Source: Druceiella hillmani
Lineage: Eukaryota > Arthropoda > Insecta > Lepidoptera > Hepialidae
NCBI GenBank assembly: GCA_039881145.1
Contig: JAYKKI010000006.1
Location: forward strand, 7,696,501-7,760,500
Length of the DNA stretch: 64,000 bases
Reading direction: 5' to 3'
Both the position numbers and the translations under genes were made by a program. Shown here in pieces: positions 47,351 to 63,612 of the stretch. Below the pieces are notes generated by a model. The model was not told where the DNA came from, ran no database searches, and saw only the letters and a program-made list of their open reading frames with translations. Numbering within the stretch: position 1 is the stretch's first letter; every line of letters starts with the position of its first letter.

Positions 47351-50300
47351 AACCTGTTTTACCACTTATATTTAAAGATGTGATAATTATATCATAGTAT
47401 TGTGGAAAGCATTAGATAAAAGTAAAATTTATGTGGTCGGAAGAACAGAAACTGTACTCTAACAACACTCCTCATGCAACTTATATGAGTTTTTTTTTTA
47501 TTTTAAGAATCAGTTTTCAAAATGGTACATTTAAAATAAAAATTGGGATATATATTTACGTGGAATACATGACATTATATGCAGAAATATAATTTTTTCG
47601 TTTAGTATTCCTTCACAAAAATAATAATGTATCTTACAATTTTCCCATCAAATAAAGTTTTTATTACCGATTGAGCTTCCGAGTTAAATATACCCAAGCA
47701 CACTTTTATACCCTTGCATTTTGGGTCAATAATATCCAATATTATCCGATATAAAATGATTACTTTCTAACTTTTATCTTTTAAATACACTCACTATCAG
47801 AAATTAGCGAAATAATATTTAATTTCTTAATATTTTCAGCCTGACTTCTAATCAGACGTTGTTGCTGTAGATTTTATTATTTGATATACGACGATTCTTA
47901 TTCTAGATCTAAGTTTTATTTTTCGCATATAACGTGATTTAGAGCCTTGGTTCACTTGGTATTGTTTTCTCGTTCTAATTTAGTATATATTACTATTCCA
48001 TTTTTTCGCGTAAAATAAAATCCTTATAAAGATGAGATCCTCTACATCGCTTATATTTGAGGCGAAAACTTTGTTTTTCATAATCTTATTCGAAGAGAAA
48101 TAAAATCAAGGAATGAAAATTACACTTGGTATTATGGAACATTTAAGGCTCCGCAGGCTAGTATATGATGATTTTTTACACCATATGAACTAATTAAATG
48201 TATTGGTCAAATATGTACCATTTTTGATACTTTATAAATAATCATACAAGTACTAAAATTTCTACAACTCGCTTTCGTCTATTAGTTTCAAATATTCCAA
48301 GGAAAGAGAGAAATTTGATTTCACGGAGTCCAAATCACGATAAAATTTAAATAAATAAGTCAAATCAATATAAACTAATAATGGTTATGGACTTTAAGGT
48401 AACAAACTTTTATTTTTATAGTATCACTGACGTATCGTGTTTCAAGGCCTGTTTTGCTTGCTTTGTCGTGAATTATGCCTTGATTAGAAGAAAAAAATAC
48501 TTTTGTTAGAAAAATATTTCTATTTAAACTATATTGCATGTACTTTTACCAAATCATAAAAGGTCACATCGAGCACAAAATATACCGGGGAAAAGCACAC
48601 GGTCACAAGTAATTCATTAACTGTGATCAGAAATTCCAAGAAGTCGAGAACATTGTGACCAATATGTTGACGGTAGCATAGAGGTAGCTATATTGTAAAT
48701 ATATATTTACAAGCACCTTCTCGTATTTTCCGTGGTATGAAAATATTTTAATAACAAACATTTATACGCTACCTAAGAGTCATCATAATATCAAAATTTT
48801 GAATAAATAACTAACTCTCGTTGGTTAAGAATATCATATCGAAAAAAGGTAAATAAGTTCTTTTTAAAATAACGCTTTACTCGGATGGATATGATGAATG
48901 ATAAAAAATTTATAAATTAATGAAAATTTTGAAATATCAAAATTTATCAGCGCAAAACTTTGTTAGCTTCGATAAAATCTAAGATAGAAATTATATTACT
49001 ATATGCTGATAGGTTTGCCTATCCAAAAAAACACAATTAAGTATAGTTATTAAGCCATTACAAAAAGCGATATAAGAAGTCATCAGAACTAAAACTAGGT
49101 TCCACAGGATTTAAAGCATTTTGATTTTGTACAGCATTTAGTTCTAGTGCAAGAAATCTAAACTTAACACCTAGACGCATTTTACTACTGTTCTAATACA
49201 CCGAAATATATTTGCAATTATTATTATAAAAAAGGTTTAATGTTGTAATACCTCAGGCGTGCAGCTCCAATGGCGATAAAACAGAGCGAAACAAGGTCAA
49301 ACCATATAGAAAATTATTAGACCTGTCCTCTTTTTAAAGTAAAGTATTATGCGAATCAAATTTGTTGAGGATAACAAATGATAATGAAGTTACTTTGTTT
49401 ATATCATTTACATTATCATTTAGAATCTTAAGAGTTACAAAAATATCATCGAAAATGCTGAGATGGTACAAAATATATTAAAATGTAACACAGTCTCGAA
49501 GAGTAACTCCAAACAGTTCTTTACTAGATTAGATAATTCACACAGGTCTTTAAGAGTATTACAATTGTCTGGTACAGATATTTAAAAAATGTACGTTCTT
49601 ACCAACAACGATCAAATGGTGTTGTAAATTTCACTTAATCTTTAGCAATAACTCACTATATATTAAATGTGCTTTGTATCCCATAATGTATTTAATACTT
49701 TTATTTATTCCATTCCGATCGTTGTAGATACAGCACTTGCACTGTATTATAATTTGATGAAACTATATTCAAGAAAATTATCCTCGGCAAATGCAGCGAA
49801 GGCTGTATAGGACTATAGATTTTTATGCTAGGAGAAAAACTCAAAAGGCTTTTTTCATATTGTCTGCTTATTAACGAATTTTTTGCGACAAATTCTTGCA
49901 ATCCGGTAGAATACCGATACATTTTTATAAGTCGTTATTGCACAATTTGTTCAGAAAAACAAAAATACTAGCTTCAAGTCAAGCGCTCTGCGATAATTCA
50001 CCATCTTTACTGATGTGCTATTTTACCAATATTAAGTATTGCAAATAAAGTGCGCGCTCCAATATCATCCCTGCAAATTGAAACAAATTTGAGCCACATT
50101 TTAATCGTTTTAGTGCATTTGAATGGCAGAATAACAATATGCGTTATTAGTGAATTTGTTCTTTATTAAATTAGGTACATTTGTAATAATCTTCTATTAA
50201 ACAGCATATAAAATGAAATAAAACAATTAAGTAATTATTTTTTTTAGTAAAATTATAAGAATGAAAATAAAATATTTGCAGCAGTCTTGGTTAACGTGGA

Positions 50301-53300
50301 TTAAATTTTAAAACAAATCGGAAAGGAGGAAAAAATCATTTGATAAACGAATTTTGAAAAAAATTATTTTTATTTAAAAACAATTGACATAAGTAGAAAT
50401 CAATTTTAAAAACAAGAAAAAGGAATGCATTGCATCGTGGAAATTGATTTTTCATTAACAGAAAAAGTGTGAATGTTTGTGAGGTACTAGTTCAAGAGGG
50501 TTTGAAGAATTTAATGGCCTTCCATCCCGTTTGTTTATTATTATTTAAACCAGACTGATGACGCGAGAACTCTTTAGAGAAAAAACTAAATTAAATATTT
50601 CTAAAAAATTACCTCGAATAGAGCGAAACTTGGATGATCGGGACTTGGATAATAGAAACTCTACTTAACCGTTATTTAATATCTCCATGTGTATTTTACA
50701 TGATCACACGCCTACATTCGTTCCACAGAAATATCTGCTCCTGTAATATAGCTACTTCAAATTGTGAAGTATCTCATGATTCTAAATTAAATCAATAAGA
50801 AAGTTGTCATTCCCCATTGACTATAAACTATATTGGGATATTCTTTCGGCCACCGCACTTGACTTCACCAGAATTAATCTTGACTGAACAGTTTCCCACC
50901 GTAACAACGACCGATATTCTCAGTGCCATCTTCATTATTAATCACCATCTTATTGCGGTGACGAAAGTGCGGCACCATCTTCTTTGAAAACCGAAGCTTT
51001 AATGGCGTACTCAAAGTAAATGTAGGAAGGTGCAAGGCAAAGCTAATACTGTCAGTTTATCGACCGTATGGCTTAGGATCGTTCTTGCTACATATTTAAG
51101 AACATTACAGTGTGTACCATTATATAAATAAAATTAACTTAAAATGCCGAGATATATTAAATGAATGAAAAAAATTCTATTATGTCAAATGAATTTCTGA
51201 TTTTTTTTTAAATTTTTATATAATTTTTAATAATTGCGATATTTATAATTAACAATTAAAATACTTTCATAATTCTAATTATATATCCATACGACTAATT
51301 TCCTTATTGAGACAAATATTTAACAAAAAATTCTCATTGTCATGTGAGGCAGTTTATATAATAGAAAAAGTAATCAGATATTTAACCACATGTTTGTAAT
51401 TAAATCCTAACTCTTTACACAAAAAAAATAATCTTTTTTATTTCAAAAATGTATGACGAAATTAAAAATATAAAACGTTCCTTCCTTCGAAATATTAAAC
51501 TTAACAAATATATTTATATATAAATAGAAATGGAAATGGAATTTTTTTATTAAAATTTCTTTTCGTAATTGTTTTTCTTTGCAAAGTAGAAAGTCAGAAG
51601 GTCCATTGATTACCAATCTACGGATGAAATTTATATGGAGACAGTTATGATTATTATTGACTATTCTCGAAATTATTATGTCAAAACCGTTACAATAATT
51701 ACTTTGCTTACTTTACTTTGCTAAATTGGTTTCACTATTTTAAATATATCATTCAAGTTTTGTTTCAATTTGGATAAAATATCAAACGATATAATAAAAT
51801 ATCAAATAGCTTTTGAAAATTATTTATTCTGAAAATTATTAAAAATCCCTAGACGATTGTAACAAGTACCTACACGTAAGCAGACAGAACGTGAACAGAA
51901 AAAATAAATATTCTGAATGTATTTAATTCTTATATAACTTTATTGTATTTCTTTATTTTATCTACAAATTCCTCGATTTCATAACATATATAATTATTTT
52001 GTACATTGAAATTAATTTTGTATTTCAAACCATTCCATTTTCATAAAATACAAGATATGTGTCACATAGACGTACGGCCTTTAGTCACACATTACGGCTT
52101 TTCCGCACATCATTTGCTTTGTATGTTCTTGTAAACTGTCACTCTACCTTCGCTATCTTTCGTTTGTTACAGCCGCAATATGGGAATTTGTTATCGTTTG
52201 TGTGTAACATGTTCATTAACTATCCTTGCTGTGCGACGTAAGAAATACAATATAGATAATTACGGGAAATGTTTTAAGAAGATTTATTCGTAAACTGCCT
52301 TTTACTGTAAAACTACTAAATTTATTCTCTAAGAAATAATATGAAATGTGGTATATTAAATATATTTCAGTAACTTTTCAATTTTAAAAGCAATGTATAC
52401 TTAGTGTTCTTATTAACACAGAGTAATAATGTGTCCATGCACTGTACCTGAGCATAATAAAGAGAGTAGGCATTAGCTTTACAGATCAGTAAGGGGTTTT
52501 AATTACAGGTGCTCCTGGTTCCATTATTCTCAGCGAGTCAGAAATATTTATTTTTAAGTAAAATTGAAAACACTGCAAAACTTCCGTGGCCGCATCTCTA
52601 ACATATATTCTCCTTGTCATTTAATAAAATTGAATTTAATATACGTCTTGTTATGTTACCATCTGCTCACCTTTTTATGACTCATTAATTTAACCCTTAT
52701 GTTACATATCTGCCACATTATTTTAAATCGACCCTTTCAAGTTTAAAGCTTTGTAAACCATAAATTATTTTAGGTTTTCTTACAACAGAAATATTTGAAC
52801 TTTGCCCACTATTTCCCGTAATATTTTTCCTAATTATATTAAGTAGTTAGATATCTAAAGCTGAAAGTCGCACTAAGTTACATTTAAAAAAAAATTAGAA
52901 AATTAAGAATGGAATGGGATATGCTTTTGTCATTTTAATTTTTCTATTATCCTTAATATGACAGATTTCTATTTCTTCACTTTCAAAGAGACGTCAAGAT
53001 ATCTAGTTTGGCTCTCTAAGGAAAAGTTTTTTTAATGTCCTGTTATTTTAGTTATCCTTTTGTTTCTTAAATATTAAGTTTTTTTGAAAATATATATTCC
53101 AGGTTGACTTCCGTAGTCCTTGTAAGCATCTGATCATTAGAACAAACCCTCTTAGGTTTAGTTATTTTCTTATTTTTTTCCTTTTATAGGTGTATAGACA
53201 ACATTATTATTACATGGAGATTATTTCTTCTACCAAATTTACGCCCGTCTTCCTAAGTTATTTTCTAAAATGACACTTTTTATTTTCACACTAGCAAAGA

Positions 53301-54896
53301 AAAACGGTAGTTCTAAACAAATTTCATTTAGTAAGGAAAATAAAATTACTTCTATAATATGCTGGTAAGTCACATCTCGTTATAACTATGACAATTTAAG
53401 GAATTGAAACTTTAAACGTATTGGAAGAGCTGGGGAAATTCAAACGCTGAAATGTTCGCCCCCAAGATTTAAAAATAATTGGAAGAAGTATTATTTACAA
53501 TTAAAAATAATAAAATAAATTTCAAAAGTGGAATGTGTTTCATCAGTAAGTACTTGTGATTTTGTAGAATAGTTAATTTGACTAAGTTTCAAAAGAATTA
53601 ACATTAATGAAATTAATAAAAAAATTACTGAAATAAGAAAATATTAATTTAAAATATCAAACTTTAATTAATTTTCAAAGCACTTATTAAATCGCGGATG
53701 GGTATCACGTTGATCACTATTTACAAATAAATTCAAAAATTTCAAATTTGCACAAATAAATCTTCCTAGATATGTACTCGCTGTTACAGTGAGAACTGCA
53801 TTAAAATCCATCTAAGAGGACTCAAGTTATAAGCAGGCAGATAAGATGTTTTAAAATAAAAACAAGATAATAAAAGGTATTTTTCGTATTTGTGAAAAAG
53901 GAAAAAGACTATTTATCAAAAAATAGTAATATGTACTTGAGATTCAAATTAAGTCAATAATTATAAAAAAAACTATTAATGCTTTAAAATGTTTACCAGG
54001 AAATTCCTTTTTTACAAAAAGGTACGCTATATACCTACTTATAATTCAATCTCCTGATATACGAATGGAATAAAACAAATTATAAACTTAACTAGAATTA
54101 CAACCTGTAAAATATTATTGCACTTACGCAGGCAATATCGAATAACCAACAATAAATTAAATGTTGTATTCAATTAAGTTAAAACTTAAATTTGAAACTT
54201 ACTATAAACTTCAACAAATATCGTGATTATGGAAAGCCATAAAAGGTAATCAGTTTTTGGCATTGCCAAATTTATAACATACCTCTTGCTTCATAATATA
54301 ATTCAAGAGCCATGTATTTGTTGAAAAAAATTATTTTTATTATTAACAAAGAGAATTATTGTATTCTCCTGTATCCTTCTGTGATACCATAAAACTAACT
54401 TAATTGTCAGTCTTTTGGCTTAGACTGACCAAAACATGAATGAAAATTGTGTTCTACAAATATCGTGAACACTAAAAATAGGAATAAAACAACACAAGTG
54501 AAGGTTAGAAAATTGATAGAAGACTTTTTTTAAATTTGTCGGGTATATTTTATCATTTTCATAAACGTTGACTCTAAGTACAGTACCTTTAGAAATACAA
54601 TAGTTTTCATTTCCAAAAATAGTTCACCTGAGTAATTGTTTACTGAATCATAGGACATTTTTTATTTGAAATAAGAATACTAATTTTACACTTAAATGAA
54701 AATTATTACATAATTAATTGTGAACTACCATACTTGTCTCTTAACAACACTCACCCATTGTTGAGAAAACTTAGCTTGAAAATATAACCCCTAAGAAATT
54801 ACAATATCATCTTCTTAATACGTTGATCACAATTATAATTCATATCATTTAAGTTATACTTTTTCTAAAGATTTCATAAAGTTCTTTTTAAATACC
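47351..54896. other. AT-rich intergenic DNA, no gene seen
   Basis: Short frames only (for example 49701-49922 and 52059-52241), without motifs or splice context. The stretch at about 50850-51080 is GC-richer and holds the short inverted pair CCGCACTT/AAGTGCGG about 120 bp apart. Confidence 0.45.
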
Positions 54897-56122
<1,226 letters not shown>

Positions 56123-59100
56123 ATAATTAACAAAATTTAATTACGTTGAACGCAGAAATAATAAAATAAGAGAAGAAATAAGATTTAATGGAAGCACGAG
56201 TAGAACTATTAGATTTAGTTCATATAAAAAGGAACTGGTGTTATCTTAATGTTTAATTAAATATGCTAATTTCAAAAATGTCCATTTCCCAGAGCATTTT
56301 AAAATTGTAAAATATCAGGTGTTTATAAATATGTCACTGAGTTTACACTCAGGTTTACGTCCGGGATTGAGGGCCCCGTAAGCTTAAAGTTTTACTCCGC
56401 TAGTACGTGGCTTTTATGGATATACGCAGCTGTTCTATCAAATTAACGAGAAAGCGGTAATATTAACAGAGAATTTAATTAAAAGTTAATTTTTAAGAAG
56501 ATAAAGTGGTCAATAAAAAATTAAAATAAACAATTTCTAATTTTTTTGGCAAATAAAAATAATTTTGGCATATAAGAGATAAGAGCATGAAAATAGGTGA
56601 AAGCGTGAACGGAAGTATAACATACGGGATCAGGGCAAAGTGTCAGTGTACGGCTGCCTGCTGCAAAGCACAATTTTCTTTTTTCGCACCTTTTCTTTAT
56701 TTTTGTGCATCTTAAGCCACTTAGCTGTTTAATTACTTCATTCTTTTTTTAATTGTTTGACTTGTCACATATACAAAACTGCGTATCAAGGCTAGAAACC
56801 GCAAAACCATCAGCCAACAAGTGGATGACGACAGGAAAAGTATCAATTATAACTTATTATTTAACACCTAATCAATAACATTGAATTTTTTTTATCAATA
56901 AAATGGGCCAAGTTTTCCAAAAATTATCACTTTATGGAAAAATTTTATGGAAAACTTAAAAGTTACTTCAATTCAATAAAATTGCTCATTTTACTTGCGT
57001 TACAGGAGCTACTGAATAAGTGTTACATAACGCCTAAATTTACATAACCTTTTTCATCTGAGAAACAAACATTTTATTAAGTTCTGCACGAAGTTTTTTT
57101 TTATAATACGGACATAATTATTATAATTTTAAGAAGATTATTTTTTTAAAAGAAAAAATTTTAAACTCTTATTATTGTAATGATATTAAGTTACAGTAGC
57201 TATATTACCAGTGGTATGTAGATTTTAAATTAGTAGTATTGCAAAAAAAATTGTATTTCGGATCCGTAGGTCTCATTGCGCACCATGTAACATCATTCCC
57301 TGCCATTGACATTTAATCAATCCGCAAAACGGAAAAAGACGTTCAGCAGATTTGCAAATTGTCTCATGGAGTTCCGCACATTACAAGTTCAAGACGTTTT
57401 CCAGGATGCTATATCGCTTATCTCCAATGCGGCCTCGAGCTACTGAACGTTTCTTGTTTTCCATTACTACCTCTCGTTTCCTTTTACTTTCCGTGCGAGC
57501 GCTAGCTAAATACATGTGGACATACACCATGAGGTATATGTCTATTATATACTATATATTTTCTGCTTTTGTGGTTCTAGAAATATGAAACAAGCTTTAT
57601 TCGGCATCAAATATAGAGGTATTTAGCATCGTCCTAATTGAAATAAGATACTCATAAAAAATTAAAAACACAGGGTTTATGAGAATAATGGATGCACATA
57701 ATCGATTTATGGGAATAATGGATTGACACAAGGTAAACATAATGGATTCAACATTAATTCATTTTTCGGTATGAAATAAAATTCCAAAAATCGGTCGCAT
57801 TTAGATATGGAATTTAATCCAAAACAAAAAAACTCTGCACATGTCAATTGGCAGTGAACTCCACTTTCATACTTGTGCCCGCTTTGGGTTGCTCACTCGA
57901 TCATATATACGGTATATACTTATATACTTTATCAATACTGGCGATAGCGTGTCGATTTTACCTGGATATCCGACACAACAAACTCGTGGCTAGCTGCCGT
58001 CACATTAGTTCAACAAGTTAACACTACATTATTTTAATTATAATTTCATTTAGAGGTTACATGGTCTTAACAATTAAGATTTTATCCCAAATACATTAAT
58101 ATATTAATATTTACGTGGTTGTTACTGAGTAGTTAAAGAATCAGAGAGAGAAAAGACAATCAGCAGTTTCGTTTAGTTACTTGTAAAATGTAAATTATGG
58201 GGAATACGTTTTTTGTAACTTCTACAAGTCCGAAATATTTGTATTTCCCATTTTAAAATTTCGAAGCTAAGAGTTTCTTAAAAACGCCAGAACTTTTAAA
58301 AAATTAGGTGGATTAAAATTAAATAAATATTAATAAATACGTTTCGAATTTCTACACAAATTTATTTAATGTGACACAATATTAGACCTTGTTGCTACTT
58401 TTCTTAATAAACCTGTTTATTTTGGACACCCTTTTCCAATACTCTTTCACTAGAAGTACGAGAAATTTTACAATGCTACCAAATTTTAAATCACCGATGA
58501 TAGTTATTGGGAAAATAGCCATAACATAAGAACAGACAGACACGAACATTTCACGGTAAAATTTTCATTTTTATTTTTTTGTGCAGAACATTGCTGAAAA
58601 TATTTTTTTATGGTACCTGTCATCAATGTGAGTATTTAAAAAATATTCAATATCAATTTTAAATTACATAATCATCTGAAAAAATAAATTTGTTTGAAAT
58701 ATTGTAACGAAATGTTCGGCTCTAATAATGGCTCTTGCAACCGTCTTCGAACCTTCAAAGCATTTCGCGCTTGACCGCTTTCCAGGATGCCCTCACAAAC
58801 GGTGATATAATTTCGTAACTGACGACCTACAATAAAATGTTCTACATATGAAGTCTTTATGAATAAACCCCCTTTACGATGGTGTAAATTACATGTAAAT
58901 AAATCTAGAAGAACTTTAATTTTAAGTCAACGGACAAACAGATAGACGTTTAATTTTAGAATATATGTATAAAGCATATCATAACTTAATTATAACAGTT
59001 TTGTAATAAAACAGTGAACACAAAATTATATTAATATATTTTTTTTGATCCCGTACTTTTCGTAAGTAACTAACGAATAATTGTTGTTATTCTCAAATGA

Positions 59101-62100
59101 CAAGAAAAAAAAATTAATTCTTTTCATGTTTTATTTTCACAATTAGGGAATTATAAATTTTATAACATCGTAATCGTATTAGGAGTTTAGCTTGAAAAGT
59201 GTTTATATGTAAAATTGGTGTTTGTGGGCGCATTAGAGTAATACGTTAATATCTGAGAGGCGTACCTCGCAAGATGGACAAGGCGTAAAGACGACTGTGG
59301 AAAACACGGGAAACAAAAACTAATTATAGAATAAATATGAACTGCTTTCCAGTGTTATGTAGTGGTACTTTAAATTTTTTTAGGTGATATATTTATGCTT
59401 AATAAGGTTACACGTACAGTTTCAATTAAATTAAATACACGTGACAGAGAAAGTCAGGAAAATCGTAATACGCGTGTTGCGACAATCGTATTTACAAATA
59501 TTCCTTTTCTTTAAGCGCCTGCCCTTAAAAGAAGGGGCATTTATTCACATAGTTTTCATACTATTATTATTTCCCGTTCGCGCCCGGACTTTGGTTTCAT
59601 CGTCCGTCACTCCTTACCTGTAAAGGAATCACTTCTTTTCTCTCCTCATGTGCAACTTTATGTAAATTTATAAATAATACGGTGAAATAAGTGGAAGTTG
59701 CAAGTTCATACATAACCGCTATTTATTAAGTGCGACTATAATGTGATAAATCAGAAAAGCTGTTGCCTTAATGTTATTACAAAGCCAATTCCAGTTTTTT
59801 TATTACAAAATTGTACTAGTATTATTTTTGTTTGATTAAGGTTAATTGGTTTTAAAATAGTGCTAAGTGTTGTCATATTATTAATTATTCAAGACATGTC
59901 ATGAGTATTTTTCAAATATACGGAAACTTTAAAATTTATCTTTCTTCGTCTCTTATCAACTTTATAAAATTACATTAAAGGTTTGGTAAAAATTGCAATG
60001 ATTTTCGTAATTGCTCATTTGAAGATTTCCCTAAAATTCTTGCGGAATATAATTCTTTGATAAAATTGCTCAAAAGTTGAAGAAAAAGAAAATCTGGAAC
60101 ATTTGAAGTGAAAGAAAAATTAAATTTAGTCTCGATAATACGAGTACGATGAATTTGTTCAAAAACATTTCTAACCACTCCAAGAAATTATATGCTGAAA
60201 AGTTATTTGCTTATAGTAATTTGCTTTTTGGCATGTATGTTGCTCTATAACTTCGTAGTTTCTCACAAAATCTACACAAAAGTTTATCACGAGATTGTGT
60301 TATAAGTATTAACATTTTGCTGGATTAACATTTTGTTGGTTACTTTTATTTTAAAGTCTCAAGTTGTTCTGATAAACAGTATCCATCTTTCATGATGTTC
60401 TATAGATTCCTATTTGATAATATAATATTGTCTGCAAGGAAAACTGTTTAAGATTAATTTAGGATATATGAACCCATATTTTTATCCTGAGTTACCAATT
60501 CTATGCGTAGTTGTCGTGGGATAGCATACAAGTATTTTTAATATATGGAACAGAGGTAAATTATAATCTGATTTGGCATATATACGACGGGCGATTTTGT
60601 TAATTTTCCCTAATACAGTGGATATATTACAAAAATACACACGAACTTGACTTAATTATGGTATTATTTATTTTTGAGATTCATTTCATTACTTCGCCCA
60701 AAAATTTACCAACACTTGAAAGTTAATGGAACTAACACATACCATCTGTATTCCTTTGTAATAAGCAACTTTCTTATGTAAAATCAAAGCATAGGATATT
60801 ATATAAAATAATTCCTAAATAAATTATTGTAATTTAGGAAAACTAGGAAAACAAAATTATTTCGTTTAGGAAAATAAATTTGTTCCGCAGGCTCCACTCT
60901 AAACAGACAATATAAATTTATTCCACATTAATATTGAAGTTTGTATCTTCATAGAGCACGTCGCTTATATTTGATTGTGTACATTAAACCTCACAACATA
61001 AATTTATTAGGACTAAGCTATAATTTGAAGACTTAAAAATTTAAAAATATCCCTAAATCAGACTTTTTCATTGCGTCTACTTTTCCGTCATAGCTTTCCA
61101 GTTAAAAAGTTATGATAGAAAAATTAATGAAAATAGAATATAAGTTAGTAACCTAAACAAAAATACAAGAATTTATTCCTGTATGAGGCTGATTGGTAGA
61201 CGAACGATAGTAAAAATATATTTTCATCTAATCGAGATGAGTGTCTGAATAAATCGTCAGGAAAAGCACAAAAATATTTTCGGTAATTTCTGATACAACA
61301 AATGTAAGAAGCAAGTACAAATATCAATATAATTACTGAGAAAAAATTAAAGAAATTCTTTGCAATTCCGATGAGAATTAGTTTTTTTTTCTTACATAAC
61401 TTAATAATTATGTTGATAGTTACTACCTTGTTTTAGTGGTACTTAATGTTACTGGTTGTAATAGTTTGTTTCACTCTCCTAGATTTTGATTTCATTCACA
61501 TCATACATGTTGTTGCAAGACGCGTTCAATTCTGGCATTTGTGTTTTCTCTATTAACCACTGTGGCAATATATCTATAGGGTTTCTTGGTAGTTCGTCAT
61601 AGTGAGTGGGACATCCCAATGCACTCAACTATTTACAAATAAAATAAATTGTGTCCTGAGAGGGATACAGTGGGAATCCAGTTGTTCGAAACAATTCTCA
61701 CCATTTAAAGGTTCTTGTGGTATTTATGCTAAAAGAAAAACATGTAGTATATTTTTCTTTTGTTTCATTTTCTCAGAATTGGGAAAACGTATTAAAAATT
61801 GACATTAATTACATTGAAAAATTATAATAATAAAAATCTTTAACTACAAAAAAAGGTAGTCACATTTAATCAAAAAATGCACCCATTAAGAGTAACCTCT
61901 AGGTTTTAATTTTCCTTTAATTTTTTTTTCACAAAAGTTATTAAATATCTTAAAAAAAAGGAACTAAACTTTTAAAAATTAGTAAAAAAGTTAAAAAGTA
62001 AAGTTTTTATTTTTCATTATAACAAATGTACAAACTGCTTACAATTGCTTGTAATGTAGGTGCGACATCAAAGCAGTGATGTAATTTAAGATTAGAAAAT

Positions 62101-62270
62101 TTTAATAATGATTAAATATATTCAAAAATTTAGTAAAAGTTGTTACATTTCTTTATCAAAACTTTTTATAAATGGCACCACGTTAGGAAAAAAATTAATG
62201 ATACTTACATGTTGTTCGTTTATGTGTAGTTAAATAAATATTTTTAATTTTGTAATTTCTGGAAAAGAGC
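56123..62270. other. AT-rich intergenic DNA, no gene seen
   Basis: A GC-richer minus-strand stretch at about 57370-57540 reads ENKKRSVARGRIGDKRYSIL and meets a possible donor, but no neighbour exon supports it. Frames at 59441-59623, 59975-60178, 61145-61327 and 61602-61802 are unsupported. Confidence 0.4.
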
Positions 62271-62452
62271 CGACAACATTATTTGAAATTCTTTTCCTTA
62301 ATTTATAAAATGTTGTCAAAATTGTGTCACGAAATTGTTTTATGCCCTTGTGTCCATGGTTCATAAATCAGACTACAATTTTTGCGACAATTTTTATTCT
62401 TGAAAGTTGAAGGCCGATGAAAAGTAGAAGCTGATAAGGGGGAACCATCCGG

Positions 62453-62653
62453 TGACCTCCGCGTTCACCATATTTCAAACCCGTTGATCATTTTCTGCGT
62501 GGTTATTTTAAAGAAATAGTGTACGAAAAAGAATTCACAAGTGAAAAGGAATTATTTCAGAAATTAAATGCAGCAGCAAATGCAAAAAATAATAACTGTG
62601 CTCTAAGTAATTTGGGAAGAAACTTCGTTAGAAGATGTCATGTGTATCTATAA
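62453..62653 (+). pseudogene. Mariner-superfamily transposase relic (C-terminal end)
   Basis: One frame reads (stop)PPRSPYFKPVDHFLRG, then YFKEIVYEKEFTSEKELFQK and NLGRNFVRRCHVYL before TAA. This is the pattern WPPRSPDLxPxDFFLWG plus the downstream helical end shared by mariner-type DDE/D transposases; the TGA stands where the Trp would be and Tyr replaces the last-motif Asp. The rest of the gene upstream is not recognisable. The enzyme would cut and paste the element by a DDE/D mechanism; this copy cannot. Confidence 0.65.
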
Positions 62654-62891
62654 ACTGGATAAAGTTTTTACAATGGCAAGCGAAGTGTTCGTAGTGCACT
62701 TTTTTTAAATTTCACTCTCGTTTGAATTTTATCCTTCTACTATTTTCGCACAAAAATTGTCATATTGTTTACGAACCTTGGACTTTCCATAATAGACCAT
62801 ATTATTTGTCGCAAACTGTTTCAATGAATTCAAAAGGGGTGTTATTTAATTACATTTAACTACAAAAATTTAACAATCAGATTTAGTTTGA

Positions 62892-62940
62892 AGTCATTGT
62901 GCCTAAAAGATCTTGCGTCGATCTTTTAGGTGTCATGACT
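62892..62940. repeat. 49-bp imperfect palindrome
   Basis: AGTCAT...CCTAAAAGATC, seven bases TTGCGTC, then GATCTTTTAGG...ATGACT; 17 of 21 positions pair, including an 11-bp perfect inner stem (62902-62912 with 62920-62930). It lies about 240 bp past the mariner relic. Confidence 0.85.
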
Positions 62941-63075
62941 AGCGCCATGTCTGGTAGTGATTTTGACAAATTTTAAAGAATTGTCCGTATTCCAAAAACT
63001 AAGAGGTTTTTATTAGGGTCAAATTTTATTAGAAACCCAGCCATATCTTGGTTTGTCGCTCATTTTCGGTGTATA

Positions 63076-63078
63076 TAA

Positions 63079-63114
<36 letters not shown>

Positions 63115-63115
63115 C

Positions 63116-63146
<31 letters not shown>

Positions 63147-63151
63147 TTATA
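63076..63151. repeat. (TA)n array, interrupted
   Basis: About 75 bp of TA with GTATC and TTTAT interruptions. Confidence 0.92.
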
Positions 63152-63414
63152 TTTATATATAACTGATTGTGAGGTACACTAATATGATTACAGTTAAATA
63201 GGGGATATTTCAGAGGCAAGCATTCGTTTCTTAACAATAGCTTAAACAATATTTTCTAGATTACCCTTTCATGTCACATCTATGATCCTATTAATACAGA
63301 ATGTGTGCATATATAAATACACCAGTAAATAAAGATATATGCATAAAAATAAAAACGGCTTACATATTTACTTTAGTAAATAATTCACATCCGTCCAATC
63401 CCTTCTGATTTCAA

Positions 63415-63612
63415 TTAAAGTAGGAGCTTCATCGCTCGAATGGCTTTTTCCATGAAGCGAAATAAACTGCAAACTACGAATTTTAATTTCCTTTCCTTTA
63501 GAAACCAATTAGTTCCCTGTTCCACGACGAACGTCAGCTTTGCATTCTTGTGTATAGAAAGAAATACGCCTTTGTGACGCTCTATGTTTGGGCGTGAAAA
63601 ACCTTCAGGCTG
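63415..63612 (-). CDS. Possible terminal exon, unidentified
   Basis: On the minus strand an acceptor-like sequence (TTATTATTTCCAG) precedes a frame reading EGFSRPNIERHKGVFLSI, AKLTFVVEQGTNWFLKER and FVVCSLFRFMEKAIRAMK, ending in TAA. Composition is GC-richer and more balanced than the surroundings. The upstream exons would lie at higher coordinates, partly outside the window. Family unknown. Confidence 0.25.
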   Translation of the reverse strand, partial: QPEGFSRPNIERHKGVFLSIHKNAKLTFVVEQGTNWFLKERKLKFVVCSLFRFMEKAIRAMKLLL

